Below the pieces are notes generated by a model that had not been told where the DNA came from, did no database searches, and saw only the letters and a list, made by a program, of their open reading frames with translations. This document shows positions 52,720-60,783 of a stretch of DNA of 64,000 nucleotides, piece by piece. The stretch's first letter is position 1; each line of letters opens with the position of its first letter. This DNA comes from DASQFQ01 sp038238015 (GTDB lineage Bacteria; Actinomycetota; Thermoleophilia; Solirubrobacterales; Solirubrobacteraceae). The translations under genes and the position numbers were made by a program. The stretch covers positions 23,103-87,102 of the forward strand of contig JBBRYA010000007.1 of NCBI GenBank assembly GCA_038238015.1, written 5' to 3'.

Positions 52720-53021
52720 CGCTCTGGTGCCTCCTCGAGGTTGAGCGCGGTCGCCACCGCATGCGGGTCGCTGAAGTCGCCGATAACGCTCAGCCGCGGC
52801 GGCGGCTGCAGGCGGATCAGCACGGGGGTCGCAAGGATCCGGTCGTCCTCCGCCAGGCCGGGCTGCTCGAAGACATCGACGACCTCGACCTCCCAATCCT
52901 GGCCGCCCAGTCGCTCCTGCAGGGCCGCGAACTGCCTGCGCGCCTGGGCCGACGGCGCGGTGTCGCTCGCCACGTACAGGCGGAGCGAGACACGGCCAGG
53001 CTCGCGTGCGACCTCTTCCAC
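52716..53021 (-). CDS. kaiB: KaiB-like thioredoxin-fold protein
   Basis: A 101-residue protein, the same size as cyanobacterial KaiB. LRLYVASDTAPSAQA, VEVVDVFEQPGLAEDDRILATP and the LQPPPRLSVIGD segment match KaiB closely, including the region that refolds when KaiB binds KaiC. The GTG start has only a weak purine stretch ahead of it. It overlaps kaiC by ATGA, so the two are made together. It probably binds KaiC. Confidence 0.92.
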   Translation of the reverse strand: MEEVAREPGRVSLRLYVASDTAPSAQARRQFAALQERLGGQDWEVEVVDVFEQPGLAEDDRILATPVLIRLQPPPRLSVIGDFSDPHAVATALNLEEAPER

Positions 53022-53078
53022 CTTTTAAGTGTTGCGTCTTTGGCGGCGTAGCGCCAGTGGGGATGCGCGGCGCGGCCG

Positions 53079-53693
53079 CTAGCGCGTGTCGCGCGCGACG
53101 TGGGCCGCCAGCATGCGGCGGACGTAGTCCTCCGCCGAGGGCCACTCAGGCCCCGCTCGAGAGACGCGAAGGGCGGCGAAGCCGTGCAGGCTCGACCACA
53201 CCGTGATCGCGAGCTCCCGGGCCTCGGCGGCGTCCAGCGTGGGGTCGCATCCCCGCAGGAGCGACACCAGGCCGGCGAAGCCCTCGCCGCGATCGATGGC
53301 GGCGCGCGCGCGCGACGCCTGGTCCCGCGGGCGGCGGGTCGAGAACAGGACGGCGTACAGCGCGGGCTGCTGCTCGGCGAACGCGAGGTAGGCGAGGCTC
53401 GTCACCTCGAGGCTCGAGAAGGGGTCCGACTCCGTGCGCGCGGCGCTCAGGAGCGCCGCGTTGAACGCGGCGAACCCGGCGTCGACAGCCGCTGCCACGA
53501 GCGCGTCGCGGTCCGCGAAGTGCAGGTACAGCGCCGTCGGGGAGACCGCCGCGCGGCGTGCGATCGCCCGCACGGACACGCGCGACGCGTCGCCGACCTC
53601 GTCGAGGACCTCCACCGCCGCCTGTACGAGCTGCTCTCGCAGCCGTCCGCCCTCACCGCGGGGATTGCGCTGCCGAGTCGGCGAGGCGGACAT
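53079..53693 (-). CDS. TetR-family regulator of the divergent MmpL operon
   Basis: A 204-residue regulator. Its helix-turn-helix (VRAIARRAAVSPTALYLHFADRD) begins near residue 40. The C-terminal domain is of the WHG/TetR_C type (VWSSLHGFAALRV). ATG 53693 is preferred over the longer frame to 53735, whose extra residues are encoded by the promoter of the divergent gene. It likely represses the MmpL operon and itself by binding the palindromes at 53724-53736. Confidence 0.88.
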   Translation of the reverse strand: MSASPTRQRNPRGEGGRLREQLVQAAVEVLDEVGDASRVSVRAIARRAAVSPTALYLHFADRDALVAAAVDAGFAAFNAALLSAARTESDPFSSLEVTSLAYLAFAEQQPALYAVLFSTRRPRDQASRARAAIDRGEGFAGLVSLLRGCDPTLDAAEARELAITVWSSLHGFAALRVSRAGPEWPSAEDYVRRMLAAHVARDTR

Positions 53694-53714
53694 GCGGCGA
53701 ATCGTAGCGGCGAC

Positions 53715-53744
53715 TTGACAACCGTACATGTACATGCGTTAACT
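53715..53744 (+). promoter_or_regulatory. MmpL promoter with embedded TetR palindrome
   Basis: A perfect TTGACA lies at 53715-53720, followed after 18 bases by the weak -10 TTAACT (53739-53744). The spacer holds two overlapping palindromes, GTACATGTAC (53724-53733) and CATGTACATG (53727-53736). Transcription should begin at about 53750, which is the A of the MmpL start codon, so the mRNA is probably leaderless, in agreement with the missing ribosome site. Confidence 0.6.
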
Positions 53745-53749
53745 GATGA

Positions 53750-55849
53750 ATGCTTTCTACGCTCACCGACCGCATCACCACCCGCCCGAAACGCGCCCTG
53801 CTCGCGGTGCTCCTTTTCGTGGTGCTCGCCGCCGTCTTCGGTGGTCCCGTTGCCGGGGCGCTGCAATCCTCCGGCGGCTTCACTGCCACCGACTCGGGGT
53901 CGGCCCGCGCCGTCGAGCGCGTGGAGACCGCCACGTCGACCAAGGCGTCTCCGGGCGTGGTCGCCCTGCTGCGCACGCCCGCAGGCGCGCAGTCGCCCGA
54001 GGCCCGCCGCCGTGCCGACGCGGTGCGGCGGATGCTCGCGGCCGAGCCGGGGATCGCCTCGGTGGCCTCGCTGCAGACCACCCGCGACCCGGGCTTCGTC
54101 AGCCGCGACGGGCGCGCCACCTACCTGGCCGCCACGCTCGACGCGGGCGCCGATGAGGACACGGTGTCGGCGGCGCTCACCAAGCGCTTGAAGGGCGCGC
54201 GCGACGTCGCCCTCGGAGGCTCGATCTTCGCCCAGAGCCAGATCGGCGAGAGCGTCGCAGCGGACCTCGGCCGCGCCGAGGCGCTCGCCTTCCCGATCCT
54301 GCTGCTGCTCTCGCTGCTGTTCTTCCGCGGCCGCGCCGCCGTGCTGCCGCTCATGGTCGGCATCACGACGGTGCTCGGCACCTTCCTCGCGCTCAGCGCG
54401 GTCAACCAGGTCTACGGCCTATCGATCTTCGCGCTCAACCTGGTCATCGGGCTCGGCCTCGGACTGGCCATCGACTACACGCTGTTCCTGGTCACCCGCT
54501 TCCGCGAGCAGCTCGCGGCCGAGGGCCCCGGAGCCGGCGCGGTGCGCACCACGATGAACACGGCAGGACGGACCGTCCTCTACAGCGCGGTGACCGTCTC
54601 CTTCGCGCTGATCACGCTGACGGTGTTCCCCCTCAACTTCCTGAAGTCGATGGGCATCGCCGGCGCCGTGGTCGCGCTCGTCGCCGGCCTGGCCGCACTC
54701 GTCATCGCTCCGATGATGTTCGCGATCTGGGGCGCGAAGCTCGCGGGCCGCCCACGCCGGCGGGAGCGCGCGGCCGAGCAGGGCGCGTGGTACCGGCTCT
54801 CCCACGCGGTGATGCGTCGCCCGCTGCGCGTGGCCGTGGTCACCGGAGCGCTCATGCTCGTCGTCGCGCTCCCGTCCCTGCGCGCGGTCTGGACTCCGGT
54901 CGACACATCGGTGATCCCGAAGGGCAAGAGCGCGCGCACCGTCGCCGACACGCTGACCCGCGACTTCGGCGGCCAGGACTCGAGCCCGGTCACGATCGCG
55001 ATCGACGCGCCGGCGGCCGCGCGCGGCGGCGTCGCGAAGTACGCGGCGGGTCTCGCGGCACTGCCGGGTGTGCGCGCCGTGGGCGTGCCGCAGGCGCTCG
55101 ACGGCTCGACCTGGCAGGCGGACGTCGCCGTGGGCGGCGACCCGAAGGGGCCCGCGGCGCGGGCGCTCGTCCAGAAGATCCGCCAGGCGCCCTCCCCGTA
55201 CCCGCTCCTGGTGGGCGGCGCGGCCGCGGAGTTCGTCGACCAGCAGGCCGCCATCGGCTCGAACCTGCCGCTCGCCGTGGGGCTGCTCGTCGCGCTCACC
55301 TTCTCCGTGCTGTGGCTCATGACCGGCTCGATCGTGCTGCCGATCAAGGCGATCGTCATGAACGCCCTGACGGTCGGCTCGTCGCTCGGCGTCCTCACGC
55401 TGGTGTTTCAGGACGGGCGCTTCGAGGGGCTCCTCGGCTACACCCCCAACGGCGGGGTGGAGCCGACGGACTTCCTGGTCGCGGCGGCGCTCGTCTTCGC
55501 TCTGTCGACCGACTACGGCGTGCTCCTGCTCGGGCGCATCAAGGAGGCCAGGACGACCGGCGTCTCCGAGCGCGAGGCCGTCGCCGTCGGCGTCGCGCGC
55601 ACCGGCGCCGTGCTGACCGCTGCCGCCATCCTGCTCGCGGTGGCGATCGGCGCCTTCATCACCTCGTCGATCTCCTTCATCCAGCAGATCGGCGTGGCGA
55701 CGGCCGCCGGCGTGCTGATCGACGCCTTCATCGTCCGCGCTCTGCTCGTGCCGTCGCTGATGGCTCTGCTCGGCCGCTGGAACTGGTGGTCGCCGCAGCC
55801 GCTGGTCCGCCTGCACGCACGCATCGGCCTGCGCGAGGAGCCCGCGTGA
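53750..55849 (+). CDS. MMPL-family (RND) membrane transporter
   Basis: A 699-residue transporter with two sets of six helices. Each set carries the family Asp-Tyr proton-relay pair, AIDYTLF in helix 4 and TDYGVLL in helix 10. The first outer domain follows helix 1 (ALQSSGGFTATDSGSARAVE) and the second is between helices 7 and 8. Members export lipids, siderophores or drugs. It is divergent from a TetR gene and starts an operon with a NAD(P)-binding protein (GTGA overlap) and a DUF1772 membrane protein. Confidence 0.93.
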   Translation: MLSTLTDRITTRPKRALLAVLLFVVLAAVFGGPVAGALQSSGGFTATDSGSARAVERVETATSTKASPGVVALLRTPAGAQSPEARRRADAVRRMLAAEPGIASVASLQTTRDPGFVSRDGRATYLAATLDAGADEDTVSAALTKRLKGARDVALGGSIFAQSQIGESVAADLGRAEALAFPILLLLSLLFFRGRAAVLPLMVGITTVLGTFLALSAVNQVYGLSIFALNLVIGLGLGLAIDYTLFLVTRFREQLAAEGPGAGAVRTTMNTAGRTVLYSAVTVSFALITLTVFPLNFLKSMGIAGAVVALVAGLAALVIAPMMFAIWGAKLAGRPRRRERAAEQGAWYRLSHAVMRRPLRVAVVTGALMLVVALPSLRAVWTPVDTSVIPKGKSARTVADTLTRDFGGQDSSPVTIAIDAPAAARGGVAKYAAGLAALPGVRAVGVPQALDGSTWQADVAVGGDPKGPAARALVQKIRQAPSPYPLLVGGAAAEFVDQQAAIGSNLPLAVGLLVALTFSVLWLMTGSIVLPIKAIVMNALTVGSSLGVLTLVFQDGRFEGLLGYTPNGGVEPTDFLVAAALVFALSTDYGVLLLGRIKEARTTGVSEREAVAVGVARTGAVLTAAAILLAVAIGAFITSSISFIQQIGVATAAGVLIDAFIVRALLVPSLMALLGRWNWWSPQPLVRLHARIGLREEPA

Positions 55850-56499
55850 GGATCCTCGTCGTGGGCGCGACGGGGGTCCTCGGGCGCGACGTCCTGGCCG
55901 AAACGATCGCGCGCGGACACCAGGCTGCCGCCCTCGTCAGGAACAGTGCCCTGGCAGCGCTCCCCCCGGAAGTCGAGATGGTCGAGGGCGACGTCCTTCA
56001 GCGGTCCTCGCTCACGGCTGCGGTGCGAGGACGCGAGGCTGTGATCTGCGCGCTCGGGACGCCAAGTCCGAGGCGGCCGAGCACCCTGCTCGCCGAGGGC
56101 ACGAAGAACCTGGTCGCGGCGATGAGCCAGGAAGGAGTTCGGCGGCTCGTCTGCGTGACGCTTCTCGGCGCCGGTCCCAGTCGCGCAAACGTATCGTTGG
56201 TCTATCGCGAGGTGGTGCTGCGGATGCTCGCCCCCATGGTTCCCGACAAGGAGGCGCAGGAGCAGGTGGTCCGGGACAGCGACCTCGAATGGCTGCTCGT
56301 GCGGCCGCCGCGCTTCGTCGGCGGCAAGGCGCGCGGGAGGCTGCGCGTGATCCGAGAGGGGCAGCGCGGACGCCTGGGGCGTGTCGTGCGGGCGGACCTC
56401 GCGCGCTTCCTCGTGGGCGCGGTCACCGACAGCCGGTACGTGGGTCACGCGGTGGCCGTCGGCTCGTCGGCCCGCTCTTCGCACGACGAGGAGCTCTGA
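55846..56499 (+). CDS. NAD(P)-binding NmrA-like oxidoreductase
   Basis: A 217-residue atypical SDR beginning VVGATGVLGRDVL. It has MVEGDVLQRSSL for the second turn, VICALGTPS, and the WLLVRPPRF segment typical of NAD(P)H-binding NmrA/BVR-B-like proteins. The GTG start overlaps the MMPL stop. It may sense redox state or reduce a metabolite that the transporter exports, but the substrate is not predictable. Confidence 0.86.
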   Translation: MRILVVGATGVLGRDVLAETIARGHQAAALVRNSALAALPPEVEMVEGDVLQRSSLTAAVRGREAVICALGTPSPRRPSTLLAEGTKNLVAAMSQEGVRRLVCVTLLGAGPSRANVSLVYREVVLRMLAPMVPDKEAQEQVVRDSDLEWLLVRPPRFVGGKARGRLRVIREGQRGRLGRVVRADLARFLVGAVTDSRYVGHAVAVGSSARSSHDEEL

Positions 56500-56503
56500 A
56501 GCG

Positions 56504-56953
56504 ATGGACGTGCGCTCGTTGATCGCCGTCCTGCTCGCCGGCGTGCTGGCGGGCAGCGAGCTGACCTCCTGGGGCATCGTCCATCCGACGCTGTGGAAGC
56601 TCGAGCACCGAGCGCAGGTGCGCGCGGAGAAGCTGATGTACCGGCGATTTGCGAGCATCGACCCGTTCCTCATGACGGCCACCATCGTGGCCTGCTTCAC
56701 AGCCGCCGGTGGCCTCAGCGGGCGCTCGGGCACGCTCGCGCTCGCGGGGGCCGTCTGCTTCGCCGGCATGCTCGCGATCACACTGGTCGGGAACATGCCG
56801 ATCAACGTCCGCGTGCTTCGCTGGGACGAGGAGGGCGGCGACCCAGACGAGTGGCGGCGTCTGCGCCGGCGCTGGGACCGCCTGCACACCGCCCGGGTCG
56901 TGCTCGACAGCGCCGGCTTCATCCTCGTCGCACTGGCCGTCCTCGGGGCCTGA
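56504..56953 (+). CDS. DUF1772 (anthrone-oxygenase-like) membrane protein
   Basis: A 149-residue protein with four hydrophobic segments. It has the DUF1772 pattern: an early GSELTSWGIVHPTLW, FASIDPFLM in the second segment, and the VGNMPINVRVLRWD motif before the last helix pair (DRLHTARVVLDSAGF). Family members include anthrone oxygenases of polyketide pathways. It is the third gene of the MMPL operon, four bases after the previous stop. Confidence 0.82.
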   Translation: MDVRSLIAVLLAGVLAGSELTSWGIVHPTLWKLEHRAQVRAEKLMYRRFASIDPFLMTATIVACFTAAGGLSGRSGTLALAGAVCFAGMLAITLVGNMPINVRVLRWDEEGGDPDEWRRLRRRWDRLHTARVVLDSAGFILVALAVLGA

Positions 56954-56965
56954 CTAGGGAAGCGC

Positions 56966-57062
56966 ATGCACCGGCCGAACATCCTCTACCTCCACTCGCA
57001 CGACACCGGGCGCTTCATCCAACCCTACGGCCACCGGGTGCTCATGCCCAACGTGCAGGCGA
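56966..57062 (+). pseudogene. 5' remnant of a sulfatase gene
   Basis: An ATG preceded by AGGGAA opens a frame that reads MHRPNILYLHSHDTGRFIQP and then YGHRVLMPNVQA. This is the characteristic N-terminus of an arylsulfatase-family enzyme, including the metal-binding Asp. After about 33 codons the similarity ends and the DNA switches to the end of an ABC ATPase gene. No sulfatase catalytic Cys/Ser motif remains. It can be translated through into the permease frame, but that product would be meaningless. Confidence 0.75.
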
Positions 57063-57143
57063 TCGATCCACACGCCCGACCTGGACGACGTGTTCTTCGC
57101 CGTCACCGGCCACCCGACCAGCGAGCCGGTCGCCGCGTCATGA
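57063..57143 (+). pseudogene. 3' remnant of a DrrA-like ABC ATPase gene
   Basis: The last 26 codons, in a different frame from the sulfatase remnant, read HTPDLDDVFFAVTGHPTSEP and then VAAS before a TGA. PDLDDVFFAVTGH is the well-known C-terminal signature of daunorubicin-resistance (DrrA-type) ATPases. The stop overlaps the start of the DrrB-like permease by four bases, preserving the original operon junction. All nucleotide-binding motifs of the ATPase have been lost. Confidence 0.75.
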
Positions 57144-57943
57144 CCAGCCTCGCCTACACGCTCACCGACTCGAGCACGATGCTGCGCCGCAACCTGCGGC
57201 GCCTGCTGCGCTACCCGTCGATGACGCTGCTTCTGGTGGGCATGCCGATCGTGTTCCTCCTGCTGTTCGTCTACGTCTTCGGCGGCCAGCTCAGCCACGG
57301 TCTGGGCAGCGGGCTCGCCGGCGGCCGCTCCGGCCGGGCCGGCTACCTCAACTACGTCACTCCCGGCATCCTGCTCATGACCGTGGCAGCGGCCGTCCAG
57401 GGCACCGCGATCGTCGTCGCCATGGACATGACCAGCGGGATCACGGACCGGTTTCGCACCATGGCCATCGACCGCGCCGCCGTGCTCGCCGGCCACGTGC
57501 TGGCCAGCGTCATCCAGACGCTCGTCAGCCTGGCTGTCGTGATCGGCGTCGCCATCGCACTCGGCTTCCGACCGACGTCTGATCCCATCCACTGGCTAGC
57601 CGCGATCGGCGTGCTCACGCTGTTCACCCTCGCACTCATCTGGCTGGCCACCGCGCTCGGACTCGCCGCCAAGAGCGTCGAGACAGCCAGCAACACCCCG
57701 ATGTTCCTGACCCTGCTGCCCTTCCTGGGCAGCGGCTTCGTGCCCACCGCCTCGATGCCGGACGGGCTGCAGCAGTTCGCCAAGTACCAGCCCTTCACCC
57801 CCGTCACCGAGACCGTGCGCGGACTGCTGACCGGAACCGCGATAGGCACCAACGCCATCGCCGCCATTGCCTGGAGCGTCAGCCTGACCCTCGCGGCCTA
57901 CCTCTGGGCAATCCACCTCTACACCCACCGCCGGCCGCGCTGA
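57140..57943 (+). CDS. Orphan ABC-2 type permease (DrrB-like)
   Basis: A 267-residue permease with six hydrophobic segments (TLLLVGMPIVFLLLFVYVF, YVTPGILLMTVAAAVQ, SVIQTLVSLAVVIGVAIAL and others). The ABC-2 loop RFRTMAIDRAAVLAGH and the LPFLGSGFVPTASMPDGLQ segment before the last helices are typical of daunorubicin-type exporters. The gene is intact, but its ATPase survives only as a 3' scrap, and no other ABC ATPase gene was seen in the window. It may be non-functional or served by an ATPase elsewhere. Confidence 0.87.
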   Translation: MTSLAYTLTDSSTMLRRNLRRLLRYPSMTLLLVGMPIVFLLLFVYVFGGQLSHGLGSGLAGGRSGRAGYLNYVTPGILLMTVAAAVQGTAIVVAMDMTSGITDRFRTMAIDRAAVLAGHVLASVIQTLVSLAVVIGVAIALGFRPTSDPIHWLAAIGVLTLFTLALIWLATALGLAAKSVETASNTPMFLTLLPFLGSGFVPTASMPDGLQQFAKYQPFTPVTETVRGLLTGTAIGTNAIAAIAWSVSLTLAAYLWAIHLYTHRRPR

Positions 57944-57974
57944 CCGGACCGAGCGCCGCGACGCGCAGGGCCGG

Positions 57975-60634
57975 CTAGCTCAGGATCTCGACGTACCCGT
58001 CCGTTCCATGCACTCGGATCCGCTGCCCATCCTGGATCAGCCGGGTGGCATGCTCGACCCCCACGACGGCCGGCAAGCCGTACTCCCGTGCGATCACTGC
58101 GCCGTGGGTCATCAGGCCCCCGACCTCCGTCACCAGACCCTTGGTCGCGACGAACAGGGGGGTCCAGCTCGGGTCCGTGTAGGCCGTGACCAGGATGTCG
58201 CCAGGTTCGAGTTCGGCCTCCGCCATGTCCAGGATGACGCGGGCCCGCCCCTCGATGGTCCCGCCGGAGACCGCGAGGCCGATCAGCGCGCCGGTCGGCA
58301 GGCCGTCGCGTTGGTACGCCCCGGCGATGACCTCGCCCTCCGACGTGAGCACCCGGGGCGGTGTGAGCGCTTGATACGACCTGAACGCGTGCTTGCGCTC
58401 AGAGATGATCTGCTCATCCACTTCGTGCGTGCGCACGACGTCGTGGAGCTCCTGGAACGTGAGGAAGAAGCTGTCCTCCTTCTCACGGAGCACGTCGGCG
58501 TGGACGAGGCGCTCGGCCTCTTCCAGCAGGGCCTGCTTGTAGACGAAGTAGCGGCTGACGATGCTGTACTTCGGATACTCCCGGTACCCGGTGAAGGTCC
58601 GGACGCGGTCGATCTTCCGCTTGGCCTCTTCGGCCTTCCGCTCTGCGCCCGGGAGGGCCCGCAAGCGCTCGAGCAGCTCCTGCTCCTTTTCCGCCGCCGC
58701 CTGCCGGCCCTGCTCGAAGCGCCGCTTGCCGGCGCCGGCCTCGAAGGTCTTGATGTTGTTGAGGATCAGGGGCACGAGCGCGGAGGGGCGTTCGCTCCAG
58801 CGCGGCCTCGTGATGTCGATCTCGCCGACGCAGCACATGCCGTACTTGTCGAGGTAGGCCCGGATGGCGTCTCGCGCTTCCCGCCCGCCGGCGAGCTCGG
58901 CCAGCTCGTCCAGGAAGTCGTCGTCCTCGACGTGGTGCAGGAAGGCCACCACGTCCGGATGCGGGCGGATCACGTCTGCGACGTCCAGGAGCGCCAGCCC
59001 CATCTCCGACGTGCTGTTGTGCGGGACGGACTGCGTCAGCGTGTCGGCCGCGTTCTTCTCGCCCAGCCACGCCTCGAGCTGCTCGTTGAGCCACCACGTG
59101 GCCTCCATCGCCGCCATGATCACCTGGCTGCTCTGCGGAGCGAACACGATCCGCTTGAGCTCCTGGATGTCCGCGAGGATGAAGTCGAACAGCGCCGATC
59201 CGGACTGGGTGCGGATGTTGCGCTTCAATGCGGCGATGGAAGCCTGGCTGCGCCCGACCAGCTCGGTGACGACGGCCGGATCGGTCTCGATCGCGGCCGG
59301 TGCGCCGCCAGGTGGCGGCCCGCCGGGACCGTCGTCTGGGAGCGACGGGATGAAGTCGCCGCGTTCGAGGATGGTCTGCAGCGCGTCCCCGATCAGCGGT
59401 TCGGACTTCCCGATGAGCTCGAGGAGCCTGCGCGGCTCGTTGGCGATGCCAGGCGCTGGGTGACGTCGACGAACAGCCTCCCGCCGGCCTCGTGCATCGG
59501 CGGCAGGGCGGTCAGCTGGAACAGGGAGAGCCCCAGGGGCTTCAGGGGGTCGGTCATCATCTGCTGGTGACCGACGGAGACGTACACATGGTTCTCTTGG
59601 TCGCCGGCCGCGGGGATGGGAAACAGCGTGGTGATCGGCCGGCTTTGGACGATCTGAAAGCCATCGTCGACCAGACACCATTCGATGTCCTGGGGGCGGC
59701 TGAAGTGCGCTTCGATCCGCCGGCCCAGCTGCGCGAGCCGCACGACCTGCGCATCGGTCAGGGCCGGCTGTTCCTGCCGCTCCGCCTCGATCGTCAGTTC
59801 CTGCGTCCCGCCCGCCGGCGAGGCGTGGACGGCAAGCCGCTTGGTGGCGACCGCCTTGGCGATGACTTCGCCGTCCCGCACCTTGTAGACGTCCGCGTTG
59901 ACCAGTCCGGAGACCAGGGCCTCGCCGAGGCCGAAGCCGGCCTCCACTGAGGTGACCTTCCGGTTGGATGTGACGGGGTCGGCCGTGAAGAGGATGCCGG
60001 CCGCATGCGGGAAGACCATCTGCTGCACGACGACGGCCATCTGGACCTTCCGATGGTCGAAGCCGTTGCGCAGGCGGTAGGTCACGGCTCGCTCGGTGAA
60101 CAGCGAGGCCCAGCATCGGCTTACGTGCTGGAGGATCGCGGCCGGCCCCACGATGTTCAGGTACGTGTCGTGCTGGCCCGCGAAGGAGGCGGTCGGCAGG
60201 TCCTCCGCCGTCGCGCTCGACCGGACGGCGTAGGCGGCCTGCTCGTCGAGCCCGGCGAGCGTGCCGGTGATCGCCGCCGCCACATCGTCGGGGATGGCGA
60301 TCGCTTCGAGCGTCCGGCGCATCTCCTCGCTGAGCGTGCGGATCACGTCCCGGTCGCCCGGGTTCAGGCGCGACAGCCGATCGAGATGATCGTCGATCGA
60401 CGGGGCTTCCGCGATGACCCGCCGGAAGGCGTCGGTCGTCAGGCAGAAGCCAGGCGGCACGCGAATGCCCTCGATCCGCGAAAGCTCCCCCAGGTGCGCG
60501 CCCTTGCCACCCACGACCGCAACCTGCGTCTGGCCGATCTCCTGGAAACCCAGCACGTAACCGTCGGGCTCGAAGGTGTGGACCCCCGTCGGAACGGCTC
60601 CAGCGATCGCCGCCGCATGCTCCTCGGTGCCCAT
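57975..60634 (-). pseudogene. rph: Rifamycin-inactivating phosphotransferase gene with a one-base frameshift
   Basis: Two frames join to give an 886-residue PEP-synthase-like enzyme matching rifamycin phosphotransferases, which transfer the beta-phosphate of ATP to rifamycins. The N-terminal ATP-grasp part starts at ATG 60634 (AGGGAG upstream) and has VGGKGAHLGELSRI, AYAVRSSATAEDLPTASFAGQ and FTADPVTSNRKV. It runs on to GGRLFVDVTQRLASP, then loses frame. The second frame continues LLELIGKSEPL and keeps the catalytic His near residue 844 (GGLMTHGAVIAREYG). One C is missing near 59428-59430 (GGCTCCTC for GGCCTCCTC). The break separates ATP-binding from His domains. It is either an inactivated resistance gene or a sequencing error. 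Confidence 0.88.
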
Positions 60635-60683
60635 CGCGTTGCTCCCTTCGTCGCTTGCGGCGAGCGAGTATGGAGCACACCCC

Positions 60684-60702
60684 GGGGCTTGAAACAAGCC
60701 CC
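60684..60702. promoter_or_regulatory. Rifamycin-associated element (RAE) upstream of rph
   Basis: A 19-bp inverted repeat, GGGGCTTG-aaa-CAAGCCCC, lies 50-68 bases before the rph start. It fits the rifamycin-associated element known upstream of rifamycin-inactivating genes in actinomycetes. A CATACT box on the minus strand at 60672-60667 could be the -10, which would put the element over the -35 region. This supports both the gene identity and a rifamycin-inducible origin. Confidence 0.78.
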
Positions 60703-60783
60703 CCGGGCGGCGATACTTTGGATGTGGCGGGGCGAAGGCACCCCCGCTCGCCCCTGATGCTGACGAGACCCGGACTCGAACGA

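Noticed and set aside
53038..53058. Hairpin between the TetR and kaiB genes as a terminator
   Set aside because: The stem is only about 5 bp and is followed on the minus strand by an A-rich, not T-rich, stretch.
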